From an uncultured Prevotellaceae bacterium (GTDB lineage: Bacteria; Bacteroidota; Bacteroidia; Bacteroidales; Bacteroidaceae), in NCBI GenBank assembly GCA_900316585.1, contig ONDM01000003.1, positions 124,001 to 188,000 of the forward strand: DNA of 64,000 nt, given 5' to 3'. Both the position numbers and the translations under genes were made by a program. Each line of letters begins with the position of its first letter. Position 1 is the stretch's first letter. Positions 16,483 through 25,872 of this stretch are shown one piece after another. The notes beneath the pieces were generated by a model, which did no database searches, had not been told where the DNA came from, and saw only the letters and a program-made list of their open reading frames with translations.

Positions 16483-18468
16483 ATGAAAAAATATTGGAAC
16501 TTATTCTATTTGTTGGCATTGGTGGTTGTGACTGCCTGTAGCGGAGGTGATGATCCCATTAATAATGGTGGAAACAATGGCAATAATAATGGCGGAGGTA
16601 ATGGTGGTGGTTCAATTAATACTTGGACTGCACTGAATGCAAGTCCCGATACTTGGGATAACAATAAACGTGCAGACATCACTTATCAAATTCTGGTCTA
16701 TTCTTTTGCAGATAGTAACAACGATGGCATTGGTGATTTCAAGGGTATACAGGATAAGCTTGATTACATCAATTCACTGGGTGTGGATGCTATTTGGTTG
16801 AGCCCAATTCATCCTGCAGACAGCTACCATGGTTATGATGTTACGGATTATACTACAGTAAATAAAGCTTATGGTTCAGAATCCGATTTCAAGAGTTTGG
16901 TAGATGCAGCTCATGCCAAGGGCATCAGAGTTTACTTAGATTTCGTTTTGAATCATACAGGTACAGGGCATCCATGGTTTAAGGATGCAAAGACTAATGA
17001 AGAAAGTAAGTATCGTAATTATTATTTCTTTAATGAGACTGGTGGTAACGGTTGGTATGAAGCTAGTTCTTCATCTTCTCTTACCAGTGGTAAGTTAAAA
17101 TTTGTATTGGATTGGAGTAAGAAAACCGTAACTGTTACGAAGGTTTCTTCTGCTGACAATAAAGAAGGCGACGGAGGCATTTGGCTTTATTTTGGTGATG
17201 ATGTTAAAAAACAATTCCAAAAGACTGGTGATAATACTTATGAGATTACTGTAGACTATAATTCTTCTTGGGGCTTCTTAATCCGTACCAGCATTTCTAC
17301 ATGGGATGATGGAACAAAGTATGGTGCTCCATCGTCTTCAGATCAGATTTCTTTGGGTAAGGCATTTGCTTTAGATAATAAAACTGCTGCAGATATCAAG
17401 TTTGCTGGTTCAAAGACTTGGTATTACTATGGTGCCTTTGGTTCTTGGATGCCTGATTTAAATTATGGTAATCCTTCTAATGTTTCAAGTAATGCAACCT
17501 TCAAGGCAGTAGCTGCAGCAGGAAATAACTGGATTGAGAAATTTGGCATTGATGGATTCCGTCTGGATGCAGTAAAACATATTTATGATAGTAGAAATGA
17601 CAATGTGAATTTCTTGAAGGCATGGTATAATGAGATGAACAAGACTTATAAGGCTCAAGGCTACACAGATGACATTTACATGGTGGGAGAGTGTTTGGCT
17701 GAGCACAATGAGGTGGCACCATATTACGCAGGTCTTCCAGCCATGTTCGAGTTCTCTTTCTGGTATCGTTTGATGTGGGCATTGTCTAATAAGACAGGTA
17801 TGTACTTTGCAAAGGATATCCTTAGTTATCAAAGCGAATATGCAAGGTATAATTCTAAATATATAGAGGCAACGAAACTTTCAAATCATGATGAAGATCG
17901 TACTGCTTATGTTCTCAATGGCAATGTGAATTGGTGTAAGCAGGCAGGTGCTGTTTTGCTGACTTCACAAGGTCATCCATACATATACTATGGAGAAGAG
18001 TTGGCTGTAAATCCAAAGACTACTAAAGAAGGAAATGGTGATGAATTTAATCGCGGTCCTCTTCCTTGGGGTGATAGCTATGCTACTAAACCTAATGCTG
18101 TATTTAACAAGAATGTCAGTTCCAATACAGACAATGTTACCACTCAGGTTAACAACGAAAGCTCTATCCTGAATGTTTACCGTACTTTTACCAAGTTACG
18201 TAACACATATCCAGCACTGGCAACAGGTGTTATGACTAAGCATGGTACATACAATGAAAACAATAGTGCTTTCCCTACCATTGCAGCTTGGTATATGACA
18301 GAGGGCTCTCAGAAGATTCTGGTGTTACATAATCTGGGAGGTACATCTGTAGAAGTTCCTTTATCTGACAATATAAATAAGGTAATTGGTTTATTGAATA
18401 CTGTGGAAAAGAAAGACAATACTTACAGGATGAGTGCCAATTCATCTGTAGTATTCCTTCTGAATTAA
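16483..18468 (+). CDS. susG: SusG-like outer membrane alpha-amylase (GH13)
   Basis: 661 residues from ATG 16483; a GTG six bases earlier is less likely. Lipoprotein signal with lipobox VVTAC (Cys19) and a Gly/Asn-rich linker. GH13 motifs: DFVLNHTG, GFRLDAVKH (nucleophile Asp362), MVGECL (acid/base Glu403) and SNHDEDR (Asp470). A starch-binding CBM58-type insert lies in the B domain at about 204-330 (WYYYGAFGSWMPDLNYGNP), the hallmark of SusG. It is a surface endo-amylase that cuts starch for SusCD import. Unlike the classic susCDEFG order it stands alone, about 14 kb from susEF, with its own operator and terminator. Confidence 0.92.
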   Translation: MKKYWNLFYLLALVVVTACSGGDDPINNGGNNGNNNGGGNGGGSINTWTALNASPDTWDNNKRADITYQILVYSFADSNNDGIGDFKGIQDKLDYINSLGVDAIWLSPIHPADSYHGYDVTDYTTVNKAYGSESDFKSLVDAAHAKGIRVYLDFVLNHTGTGHPWFKDAKTNEESKYRNYYFFNETGGNGWYEASSSSSLTSGKLKFVLDWSKKTVTVTKVSSADNKEGDGGIWLYFGDDVKKQFQKTGDNTYEITVDYNSSWGFLIRTSISTWDDGTKYGAPSSSDQISLGKAFALDNKTAADIKFAGSKTWYYYGAFGSWMPDLNYGNPSNVSSNATFKAVAAAGNNWIEKFGIDGFRLDAVKHIYDSRNDNVNFLKAWYNEMNKTYKAQGYTDDIYMVGECLAEHNEVAPYYAGLPAMFEFSFWYRLMWALSNKTGMYFAKDILSYQSEYARYNSKYIEATKLSNHDEDRTAYVLNGNVNWCKQAGAVLLTSQGHPYIYYGEELAVNPKTTKEGNGDEFNRGPLPWGDSYATKPNAVFNKNVSSNTDNVTTQVNNESSILNVYRTFTKLRNTYPALATGVMTKHGTYNENNSAFPTIAAWYMTEGSQKILVLHNLGGTSVEVPLSDNINKVIGLLNTVEKKDNTYRMSANSSVVFLLN

Positions 18469-18512
18469 AATAGACTACTAAGGTGTTTTTGTTATAGATT
18501 AAGGTTGAGAAT

Positions 18513-18550
18513 GAGCCCCGAGCTGGAAATCCCCAGTCGGGGCTCTTTTA
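18513..18550 (+). terminator. Intrinsic terminator after susG
   Basis: GAGCCCCGA (18513-18521) pairs with TCGGGGCTC (18537-18545), extended by CTGG/CCAG around one unpaired base, followed by TTTTATTT. Confidence 0.85.
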
Positions 18551-18590
18551 TTTATAGGCACATTAGTCTATATCTTTACATCAATTATCT

Positions 18591-18622
18591 TTTGCTTTAT
18601 TTCCCTTTTTTCTTTATCTTTG
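18591..18622 (+). promoter_or_regulatory. Promoter of the ACT-UPF0210 operon
   Basis: TTTG at 18591-18594 and TATCTTTG at 18615-18622, spacer 20: a full consensus match. The start codon is only 15-21 bases after the box, so the leader is very short. Confidence 0.75.
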
Positions 18623-18637
18623 CGTAGAAATAAAGAA

Positions 18638-18916
18638 ATGCACATGGAAAAGATAATTATCAGTGTTCTTGGTAAAGATGCTGTAGGTATCATAGCGAAG
18701 GTCTGCACCTATCTGGCAAGTTGTAATGTGAATGTGAATGACATTAGTCAAACTATCGTTCAGGGTTATTTCAATATGATGATGATAGTAGATGTGTCGG
18801 GTAGTAGCAAAAAGCTAGGGGACATTCAGGCTGACCTAGATGAACTTGGCACGGAACTTGGTGTGCAGATTAAGTGCCAGCGTGAGGAAATATTTGACAA
18901 AATGCATCGTATCTAA
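18638..18916 (+). CDS. ACT domain protein (UPF0237 / GcvR-like)
   Basis: 92 residues from ATG 18638, or 90 from ATG 18644. A TTG at 18620 overlaps the promoter box and cannot be the start. The whole protein is one ACT domain (KIIISVLGKDAVGIIAKVCTYL and NVNDISQTIVQGYFNMMMIVDV), the small-ligand binding fold of amino acid regulators. It is followed after 12 bases by a UPF0210 gene, a pairing conserved in many bacteria and archaea. It probably binds an amino acid and modulates its partner, but the ligand is unknown. Confidence 0.88.
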   Translation: MHMEKIIISVLGKDAVGIIAKVCTYLASCNVNVNDISQTIVQGYFNMMMIVDVSGSSKKLGDIQADLDELGTELGVQIKCQREEIFDKMHRI

Positions 18917-18928
18917 TTTTATTTCCTT

Positions 18929-20293
18929 ATGATTAATATGTATGAGGTCCATGAGACCAACCAGATGATAGAACAAGAGAATCTGGATGTTCGTACAATT
19001 ACCATGGGTATTAATCTACTGGATTGTTCGGATGCAGATTTACGTACTTGTTGTAACAAAATCTATAGAAAGATTACTACTTTAGCCAAGGATCTGGTAA
19101 AGGTTGGCAATGATATTTCCCACGAATTTGGAGTGCCAATTGTAAATAAGCGTGTAAGCATAACCCCTATTTCCCTTGTGGGAAGTTCGTGCTGCAAATC
19201 ACCTTCAGATTATGTGGAAATTGCATATACATTGAATCGTGCTGCAGCAGAATTGGGAATTAATTTTATGGGTGGCTATTCTGCTATAGTTTCAAAAGGT
19301 ATAACTCCTAGTGATGAATTGCTTATTCGAAGCATTCCAAGGGCTTTGGCAGAAACAGATTTCTTATGTAGCTCTGTTGTTGTAGGAGGGACAAAGACAG
19401 GTATTAATATGGATGCAGTCCGTTTGATGGGTGATATAGTAAAGCAGACTGCAGAAAAAACTAAAAATAGAGATTCTATTGGTTGTGCTAAGCTAGTGGT
19501 TTTGTGCAATGCTCCAGATGATAATCCTTTTATGGCTGGTGCTTTTCATGGGGTAAGTGAAGATGATGCTATTATAAATGTAGGTGTTAGTGGACCTGGA
19601 GTGGTAAAGTATGCTTTGGAGCAAATTCATGGAGAGTCATTTGAGGTACTCTGTGAGACAATCAAGAAGACTGCTTTTAAAATTACCCGTGTAGGCCAGT
19701 TAGTAGCACAGGAAGCGAGTAAACGTTTAGGTGTTCCATTTGGAATTATTGATTTGTCATTAGCTCCTACACCTGCTGTTGGTGATAGTGTAGCAGATAT
19801 TTTACATGAAATAGGCTTGGAGTATGCAGGTGCACCAGGCACTACAGCTGCATTAGCTTTGTTGAATGATCAAGTTAAGAAGGGTGGAGTTATGGCTTCT
19901 TCTTATGTTGGTGGCTTAAGTGGAGCCTTTATTCCAGTTTCAGAGGATCAAGGCATGATAGATTCTGTTGTGGCAGGTGCGTTGACAATAGAAAAACTGG
20001 AAGCCATGACATGTGTCTGCTCTGTAGGTCTAGACATGATAGCTATTCCTGGCAATACCCCGGCAACAACGATATCGGGTATAATAGCTGATGAGGCTGC
20101 TATTGGTATGGTTAATCAAAAGACTACTGCTGTGCGAATTATTCCTGTTATTGGCAAGGGCGTAGGAGAGAAAGTTGAATTTGGAGGTTTGTTGGGTTAT
20201 GCTCCAATTATGCCTGTGAATACTTTTGATTGTAGTAACTTTGTAAACAGAAAAGGTCGGATACCTGCTCCTATCCACAGTTTCAAGAATTAG
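18929..20293 (+). CDS. UPF0210 / PFL family protein (DUF711)
   Basis: 454 residues. Family features: [13 protein letters not shown] at the start, [33 protein letters not shown] and [21 protein letters not shown], ending with GYAPIMPVN and [17 protein letters not shown]. The family is structurally related to the pyruvate-formate-lyase fold but has no demonstrated glycyl radical; function unknown. ATG at 18929 or 18938; both keep the conserved region. It forms a two-gene operon with the ACT protein and ends at a strong bidirectional terminator. Confidence 0.9.
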   Translation: MINMYEVHETNQMIEQENLDVRTITMGINLLDCSDADLRTCCNKIYRKITTLAKDLVKVGNDISHEFGVPIVNKRVSITPISLVGSSCCKSPSDYVEIAYTLNRAAAELGINFMGGYSAIVSKGITPSDELLIRSIPRALAETDFLCSSVVVGGTKTGINMDAVRLMGDIVKQTAEKTKNRDSIGCAKLVVLCNAPDDNPFMAGAFHGVSEDDAIINVGVSGPGVVKYALEQIHGESFEVLCETIKKTAFKITRVGQLVAQEASKRLGVPFGIIDLSLAPTPAVGDSVADILHEIGLEYAGAPGTTAALALLNDQVKKGGVMASSYVGGLSGAFIPVSEDQGMIDSVVAGALTIEKLEAMTCVCSVGLDMIAIPGNTPATTISGIIADEAAIGMVNQKTTAVRIIPVIGKGVGEKVEFGGLLGYAPIMPVNTFDCSNFVNRKGRIPAPIHSFKN

Positions 20294-20306
20294 AATCTTT
20301 ATATAA

Positions 20307-20336
20307 AAAAATCCCCGAGAGACCTCGGGGATTTTT
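20307..20336. terminator. Bidirectional terminator
   Basis: 13-bp perfect stem (20307-20319 with 20324-20336), loop of 4, with A-run and T-run arms, between the UPF0210 and PpiD-like genes. Confidence 0.92.
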
Positions 20337-20355
20337 ATGTCAGATACAATTAATC

Positions 20356-22497
20356 TTAGAAGTAAAGATAACGATTATCTTTTACTTTGGCCTTCTGATA
20401 GAGGTCATAAGTATACTGACTTGCAGCTTGCAGTGCAGTTTGGTTTAGACGCTGCTCTTCGGTCTTTTCGTCAAATTTCTCAGTACCTTGTTCCTCGTTG
20501 ATAACTTGGAACATGAATACACCGCCATTACCCTTTACTGGGCCAGCAAATGCACCCTTTTTAGCTTGTGCAACAACACCGCTTAATGCAGGTTCACTAC
20601 TTATAGTCATACCAACGAAAGCTGGAGCACTGAAAGTAATATGTCTAATGGTATCAGACTTGGCATTAGCTACAGCCTTTGCCTGATCTATACTTTTCAC
20701 ATTAGCTATGTCAGCTAGAATCTTTTCAGCCTGCTTGGTTCTTAAAGCTTCAGCACGAAGATCTGATTTTGCAACTTCAAATGGGCGATAGCCTTCTTTG
20801 TTTACACCTGTCAGAGCTACAACCAACAGATGATCATTGTTACCACAAGCATATAGTGGGGAAACTTCTCCAACCTTAGCTTCATCAAAGATCCATTTTA
20901 AGGCATCACGAGTGTTGCTTACACCAGCAACATTGTGCTCGTTGTTATAAAGATCTTTGCGAGATAAAAGTTTGTAACCTGCTTCTTCCGCATTAGCCTC
21001 AATATCTTTCAGCTTTTGGTTTGCTGCAACAAAAGCACTGAAATCGTTGTATGCTTTGTTATAGGTTTCTTTAGAGAAGTCAAGCAATTTCTTGATAACT
21101 GCAACATCATATTTCTCAGTGTATGCTTTCTTGTTCTTAACCTCTATAATAGCTGAGAACTGGTCAAAGTTTACTAATTGAGGATCACCAACATTCAAAC
21201 CAAGGATAGTTTTTACAAACTGGGTGTTTTGAGCATCAAGATTTGCTCCCTCATATTGTGCACCAGTCAACCAAGTTGTAGTACCAGACTGACCATATTT
21301 CTGAGCCAAAGTCTCAAAATCTGCACCACCCTTTAGAGCTGTATAGATAGAATCTGCCAACTTACGAGTCTCGTCAAGAGTCTCAGCTGAAACTTGAATC
21401 TGGCGGAACTCAATAGAGTCTGGCTGATTAACCTTACCATAGTACTTGAAAGTAGTGTAAGTATTATCGCTTATGTTAAATTCAGGTTTGTATAAAACAC
21501 CTACACCTACAGAATCCAAAGCATTAGCGACTTCGGTAGGAAGAACAGATTTCTTAACAGCCAAACCAGTATAAGGCATAAGAGAATTGCTGGAACGTAC
21601 AATGTTAATAGGATCTGCAGTTGCGTTTAACTCAGCTGCCAGCTCTTCCATTTCGCCCAACATTGCTACCTTGTCATCTTGACTTGGAGTTACAAGAATG
21701 TCGATATACTTGATGTCGCGAGTCTCTACTGTCTGACGGAACATTTCTTTCTTTTCCTCATATATTTTCTTAATGTCTGCATCAGTCAGAGTAACTGCAG
21801 TAGAATCTAGAGCAGAGTATGGAACAGCAACAGCTAAAATATCCTTGCTAACATTTCTACCTTCGAAACTAGCTTTAGCAGAAACAGGATTAGAGATGAA
21901 AGAGTTTGCTAATAGAGACTGGTATTTTGCAATTAGTGTATTTTGGCGCAAAGTCTTTTCTACATACTGCCAGAACTTATAAAGACGCTGATAATACTCA
22001 GCATATTCGGATGGAAGTTGTGACAAATCCATTCTGTTATATTCGGCCAGAAATTTCTTTAATGCATCTTTGTCAAAACGGCCAGTAGACTGATCTACCC
22101 AAGGAGTTCCCTGCAGCATCTGGTTTGTACCTTCGTTGATGATAGCCTGTAATTCAGCATCTGTAACTTTAAGACCGAGTTTCTTACACTCAGCGGAAAC
22201 TAACTTATAGTTTACAAAATTCTGCCAAGCTTGATCTTTAATCTGGTTCATTAGGTCATCAGTCAATGTGTTTGTGCCTTGAGACAACTTAAATACATCA
22301 CTAAGTTCGTCAACCAAATTTTGATACTCTTGAACAGATACGTCTTCACCGGCAATTTGACCGATTTGTTGCTTACTGTTGTTAGAAGAAGTTTGCCAGC
22401 TACGGAATGCCTCTTCAGCGATAAAAGCGAAAAGTGCCAAACCGATTACTGCTAAAAGCAGTGGCCCTTTACTTCTGATTTTTTGTAATGTTGCCAT
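20356..22497 (-). CDS. ppiD: PpiD/SurA-like periplasmic peptidyl-prolyl isomerase chaperone
   Basis: 713 residues. One N-terminal membrane anchor (about 12-28, LLLAVIGLALFAFIAEEAF), then a SurA_N-type chaperone domain with QIGQIAGEDVSVQEYQNLVDEL and the WQNFVNYKLVSAECKKLGLKVTDAEL helices. Parvulin-like regions lie at about 350-400 (IEFRQIQVSAETLDETRKLADSI split by GGADFETLAQKYG) and near the C-terminus. It is an inner-membrane anchored periplasmic foldase helping newly secreted outer membrane proteins. Own promoter at 22552-22559; upstream is the LptC/CNNM cluster on the same strand. Confidence 0.88.
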   Translation of the reverse strand: MATLQKIRSKGPLLLAVIGLALFAFIAEEAFRSWQTSSNNSKQQIGQIAGEDVSVQEYQNLVDELSDVFKLSQGTNTLTDDLMNQIKDQAWQNFVNYKLVSAECKKLGLKVTDAELQAIINEGTNQMLQGTPWVDQSTGRFDKDALKKFLAEYNRMDLSQLPSEYAEYYQRLYKFWQYVEKTLRQNTLIAKYQSLLANSFISNPVSAKASFEGRNVSKDILAVAVPYSALDSTAVTLTDADIKKIYEEKKEMFRQTVETRDIKYIDILVTPSQDDKVAMLGEMEELAAELNATADPINIVRSSNSLMPYTGLAVKKSVLPTEVANALDSVGVGVLYKPEFNISDNTYTTFKYYGKVNQPDSIEFRQIQVSAETLDETRKLADSIYTALKGGADFETLAQKYGQSGTTTWLTGAQYEGANLDAQNTQFVKTILGLNVGDPQLVNFDQFSAIIEVKNKKAYTEKYDVAVIKKLLDFSKETYNKAYNDFSAFVAANQKLKDIEANAEEAGYKLLSRKDLYNNEHNVAGVSNTRDALKWIFDEAKVGEVSPLYACGNNDHLLVVALTGVNKEGYRPFEVAKSDLRAEALRTKQAEKILADIANVKSIDQAKAVANAKSDTIRHITFSAPAFVGMTISSEPALSGVVAQAKKGAFAGPVKGNGGVFMFQVINEEQGTEKFDEKTEEQRLNQTALQAASQYTYDLYQKAKVKDNRYLYF

Positions 22498-22551
22498 TGG
22501 TTTTAATTATTTTATTTTTGTTATAATCTCTTCATATTCGTTTTGAGCGCA

Positions 22552-22559
22552 CAAAGATA
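22552..22559 (-). promoter_or_regulatory. -7 box of the ppiD-like gene
   Basis: CAAAGATA on the plus strand reads TATCTTTG on the minus strand, 54 bases before the ATG at 22497. Confidence 0.65.
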
Positions 22560-22603
22560 AAAAAAATCAGGCACGCGGGAAAACGTTTGTTGGAAAATTT
22601 ACA

Positions 22604-23875
22604 TTATGAAAGCACTTTTAGTCTTACAAGTTCAATTTTAGTGCTCGTTACCTTTAAAATTCTGAACTGAAAATGCTTAATGGAGATTACCTCATGCAAT
22701 TTGGGGAAGCTTTGGTATTCGTTAAGAATCAATCCACCTACTGTCATATAGTTCTCAGATTCTGGTAAGTCTAAATCGAACATTTCATTTACCTTCTCAA
22801 TTTCAAGACGAGCTGAAAGAAGATATTCTTTTTCTCCAATTTCTTTTGCGATATAATTACTGGTATCATGCTCATCTTCAATGTCACCTATGATTTCTTC
22901 AACTAAATCCTCAAGAGATACAATACCAGCTGTACCACCAAATTCATCGACAACTACAGCCAGTGATTTTTTGCTCTGTATGAAAATTTTCATCATTTTA
23001 TGGCCTGCCATGGTTTCAGGCACGATGGGTAATTCTCGGATGAGTTCCTGCCAATTCTCATCTTTTACACGGAACATTTCAGCAGAGTGTATGTACCCTA
23101 TGATGTTATCTATATTATCTTTATAGACAATAAGTTTACTTTTCCCACTTTCTATAAATTTGGCTTTCAGATTGTCTAAATTAACAGTGTCTTCTACGGC
23201 CCAGATTTCCGTTCTTGGAACTATACAATCTCTTATTTTCACATCTGCAAAATCAAGTGCATTCTGGAAAATAAGGACTTCATCCTCAACTTCTTCTTCA
23301 CCTTTATCTTCAATACTAGTTTGAATAAGGTTATCAAGGTCTATTTTACTGAATGCCTTGTTTGTTTTTTCTTTTTCGATTTTGGTCCCGCTCAGCCGGA
23401 TGAAAAAGTGGGCCAAGCCAGTGGAAAGCCGGGAGATTGGGTAGAGAATTACATAAAAAAGCCAAGTTGGCAATGCAAAGATGCGTAATGTGCTATTCGG
23501 ATTAATTTTGAAAAGCGTTTTGGGAATGAATTCTCCTGTAACAAGAATAATGGCAGTGGATAATATAGTCTGAATAGTTAGATCAAGAAATTCACTTATA
23601 TTCAGTCCTAATGGCTCTATGATAAGAGCATCTATGATATGAGCCATGAGTATACCATAGACAACCAGTGCTATGTTGTTTCCAACCAACATGGTGGAAA
23701 TGAAATTGTTAGAGTTCTTGTAGAACATGGAGAGTATGCGATTAATCAGGCTGTTATTCTCGTTCTTTTCCAGCTCAAACCTAAGTTTGTTTGATTGCAC
23801 GAATGCGATCTCCATTCCTGAAAAATAGGCAGAGAATACCATACTAATAATAAGGTATATAATTGTGGTCCCCAT
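22604..23875 (-). CDS. CNNM/CorC (hemolysin C-like) transporter-associated protein
   Basis: 423 residues. N-terminal DUF21 domain with about four membrane segments (TIIYLIISMVFSAYFSGMEIAF; STAIILVTGEFIPKTLF), then a CBS-domain pair (RDCIVPRTEIWAVEDTVNL; VVDEFGGTAGIVSLEDLVEEI) and a C-terminal CorC_HlyC domain (VGGLILNEYQSFPKLHEV). Relatives take part in magnesium or cobalt transport or resistance, and GldE-type members accompany gliding genes. The old name hemolysin is not evidence of lysis. It starts 3 bases after lptC ends, so it is translated from the same message. Confidence 0.88.
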   Translation of the reverse strand: MGTTIIYLIISMVFSAYFSGMEIAFVQSNKLRFELEKNENNSLINRILSMFYKNSNNFISTMLVGNNIALVVYGILMAHIIDALIIEPLGLNISEFLDLTIQTILSTAIILVTGEFIPKTLFKINPNSTLRIFALPTWLFYVILYPISRLSTGLAHFFIRLSGTKIEKEKTNKAFSKIDLDNLIQTSIEDKGEEEVEDEVLIFQNALDFADVKIRDCIVPRTEIWAVEDTVNLDNLKAKFIESGKSKLIVYKDNIDNIIGYIHSAEMFRVKDENWQELIRELPIVPETMAGHKMMKIFIQSKKSLAVVVDEFGGTAGIVSLEDLVEEIIGDIEDEHDTSNYIAKEIGEKEYLLSARLEIEKVNEMFDLDLPESENYMTVGGLILNEYQSFPKLHEVISIKHFQFRILKVTSTKIELVRLKVLS

Positions 23876-23878
23876 ATT

Positions 23879-24481
23879 CTAAATCATTGGTTCAAGGTTA
23901 TTGTTTTCTTCCTGCATGGGGAAATGACCTGCTGAATTCTGAACCTCGTATTCTGTCATCATTTCATTGGATCTGAACTCTGTTCCCTCAAGTGACCTGT
24001 CAGGTGTGACAATCTTCATGTACTTGTGGGAATAGATTTCCCTTTTCCCTTGATCCCAAAATAGTTCTTCGGTTCGGAAAGTTGCGCCTTCCTGATTACG
24101 TACAAATACACGACCACGAAGTTCCCAAAGCTTTTTTTTGTCATAATAATATGCTGTATCGGCTTGGATACTTGCGTCTACATGCAGTTTCTCGTCAAAT
24201 TTTTCTAGATATAATCCTTTTAGGAAAACCCATTTGGTAGGGTTTGTTTGGGTATAGATATCCCACTTTTCTGTTACCATCTTATATCGGATAATACCAG
24301 AGTCGGATATAAGTGTGGAAACGCCGTAAGTTGTCAGCGTGGGGATTGTGTCTCCTTCATTAAAGGGGGTGGCAAAATTCTCATCATCGTTGGAACACGA
24401 TGATGTACAAAAAATCAGCATAACAGTCGTTAAAACGACTGTTATGCTGAGTGTTGATGAATATCGAAGATTACTTCGCAT
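23879..24481 (-). CDS. lptC: LptC-like LPS export protein, with lipoprotein-type N-terminus
   Basis: About 200 residues from ATG 24481; an upstream ATG at 24556 lies inside the preceding gene and is disfavoured. The beta-strand LptC/YrbK domain is visible: LYLEKFDEKLHVDASIQADTAYYYDKKKLWELRG, RTEELFWDQGKREIYSHKYMKIVTPD and EGTEFRSNEMMTEYEV. It bridges LptBFG and LptA in lipopolysaccharide transport. The N-terminus is a hydrophobic stretch ending in TSSC-SNDDEN, which reads as a lipobox rather than the membrane anchor of E. coli LptC. Its start overlaps the end of the TPR gene by 11 bases. Confidence 0.82.
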   Translation of the reverse strand: MRSNLRYSSTLSITVVLTTVMLIFCTSSCSNDDENFATPFNEGDTIPTLTTYGVSTLISDSGIIRYKMVTEKWDIYTQTNPTKWVFLKGLYLEKFDEKLHVDASIQADTAYYYDKKKLWELRGRVFVRNQEGATFRTEELFWDQGKREIYSHKYMKIVTPDRSLEGTEFRSNEMMTEYEVQNSAGHFPMQEENNNLEPMI

Positions 24482-25835
24482 TCCAGAATGCGTCTTCCTT
24501 ATCCTTCTTAGCCTTAGCTGCAGCGGCAGCAGCATTGTATGCATTGATTTCTGCATTACGTGCCTGAACTTTTTTGATGTTCTCCTTCAGACGCATTGCA
24601 GCACCCTGTAATGCAGCATCCTGCTCTGCGGCTTCATCACAAGCAGCAAGTGCTTTAGCATACTCCTTGTTCTGGCCATAAATTTGAGCGCTCAAGAATG
24701 TACAACGTCCAGTTACAGCAGGGTTGTAGTTCTTAGCCTGATTGATGAAGTCGAACGCAGCAGTAGAGTTTCCTGCCTTTGCCTGAGCAGCAGCGATACG
24801 ATAAGCGATGTTACCTCTTTGCTTGTCAGTTGGACAAAGTTCGATAGCCTTCTTGAAATACTGAACAGATTCAGCAGACTTGCCTTCCTTATAATACTTT
24901 TGGCCTGTACCCATAGCAGACTCATAAGTAGGCTGAATAGCATATGCATATTCAGCTGCCTTGTAGTATACGTCATTATCATCACAGTCATTGTTCTGCA
25001 TGATTGATAATACAGACTTCAGGTACTCAATGTCATTCTTGTTTTCTTCAACCTTAGGGCCAAAGATCTTTAACAACTCTTCCTCATCTGCAGCCTTAGA
25101 TTCTGCAAATGTGATTTCGATGTTGTAGCCAGTTGGGTCATACTGGTCAATAATACGTTGACGCTTGCTCTCATCAGTTGTTTCATTTGCTTTCTGCAAC
25201 ATACGGTCACAGATTTCCTTGCACTCCATGTAGTCCTTGATGAACTGCTCACGGTGGTTAGAATCAGCTTTGAACTTGTTGTATGACAAGTTGAAATAAC
25301 GGTTCAGAGCATAGCCAGGAACCTCTTCGTCCTCATCCTCTGATGCATTAACAGTTGCCATACCTTCGCGGAAGAGTTTATAAGCACCTTCAGCATCGCC
25401 ACCATATTCAGAGTAGTCATAAGCCTTGCGGCAAAGAGTGGTTCCCTTCAAGGTCTTAGTCTTGTTGAATGAATTCAATGCATCCATGTACTCGATACGC
25501 TGATCGTAAACCTTCATCAACTGGTCAAAATACTCTTTTTTCTTGGCAGCTTCATTTGTTCCTTCTGTGATCATCCAGTGCATGATGTTCACACCGTTGG
25601 TGTAAAGACCAAGTTGTGCAACTGGACAGTGGTTAAAGCAATATAACCATGGCTCATAAGCGTCACGATAATTCTTGCTTTTTGCATATTCACCATAAGT
25701 ACTCAAGTTGGTCAGGTTCATTATAGAGTCTTGCCCATGACCGATACGGTCAACCAACTGAGTTCCTGCATACTGTGCAAATACACTAGTAGAGGTCATT
25801 ACAGCAATTGCTGCGGCTAACAATTTTACTTTCAT
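24471..25835 (-). CDS. Secreted tetratricopeptide-repeat protein
   Basis: 454 residues. Signal peptide MKVKLLAAAIAVMTSTSVFA. Helical repeats run from about 60 onward, with TPR-like units clearest at 290-430 (AESVQYFKKAIELCPTDKQRGNIAYRIAAAQAKAG and EYAKALAACDEAAEQD). The C-terminus is an Ala/Lys-rich helix (YNAAAAAAKAKKDKEDAFWNAK). It is probably periplasmic and acts as a protein interaction scaffold. It lies between an outer membrane barrel gene (37-base gap upstream) and lptC (11-base overlap), which suggests a role in envelope assembly. Function is not known. Confidence 0.8.
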   Translation of the reverse strand: MKVKLLAAAIAVMTSTSVFAQYAGTQLVDRIGHGQDSIMNLTNLSTYGEYAKSKNYRDAYEPWLYCFNHCPVAQLGLYTNGVNIMHWMITEGTNEAAKKKEYFDQLMKVYDQRIEYMDALNSFNKTKTLKGTTLCRKAYDYSEYGGDAEGAYKLFREGMATVNASEDEDEEVPGYALNRYFNLSYNKFKADSNHREQFIKDYMECKEICDRMLQKANETTDESKRQRIIDQYDPTGYNIEITFAESKAADEEELLKIFGPKVEENKNDIEYLKSVLSIMQNNDCDDNDVYYKAAEYAYAIQPTYESAMGTGQKYYKEGKSAESVQYFKKAIELCPTDKQRGNIAYRIAAAQAKAGNSTAAFDFINQAKNYNPAVTGRCTFLSAQIYGQNKEYAKALAACDEAAEQDAALQGAAMRLKENIKKVQARNAEINAYNAAAAAAKAKKDKEDAFWNAK

Positions 25836-25872
25836 CGTATTGAAGATTTAAATTAGAATATATATATCTTTG

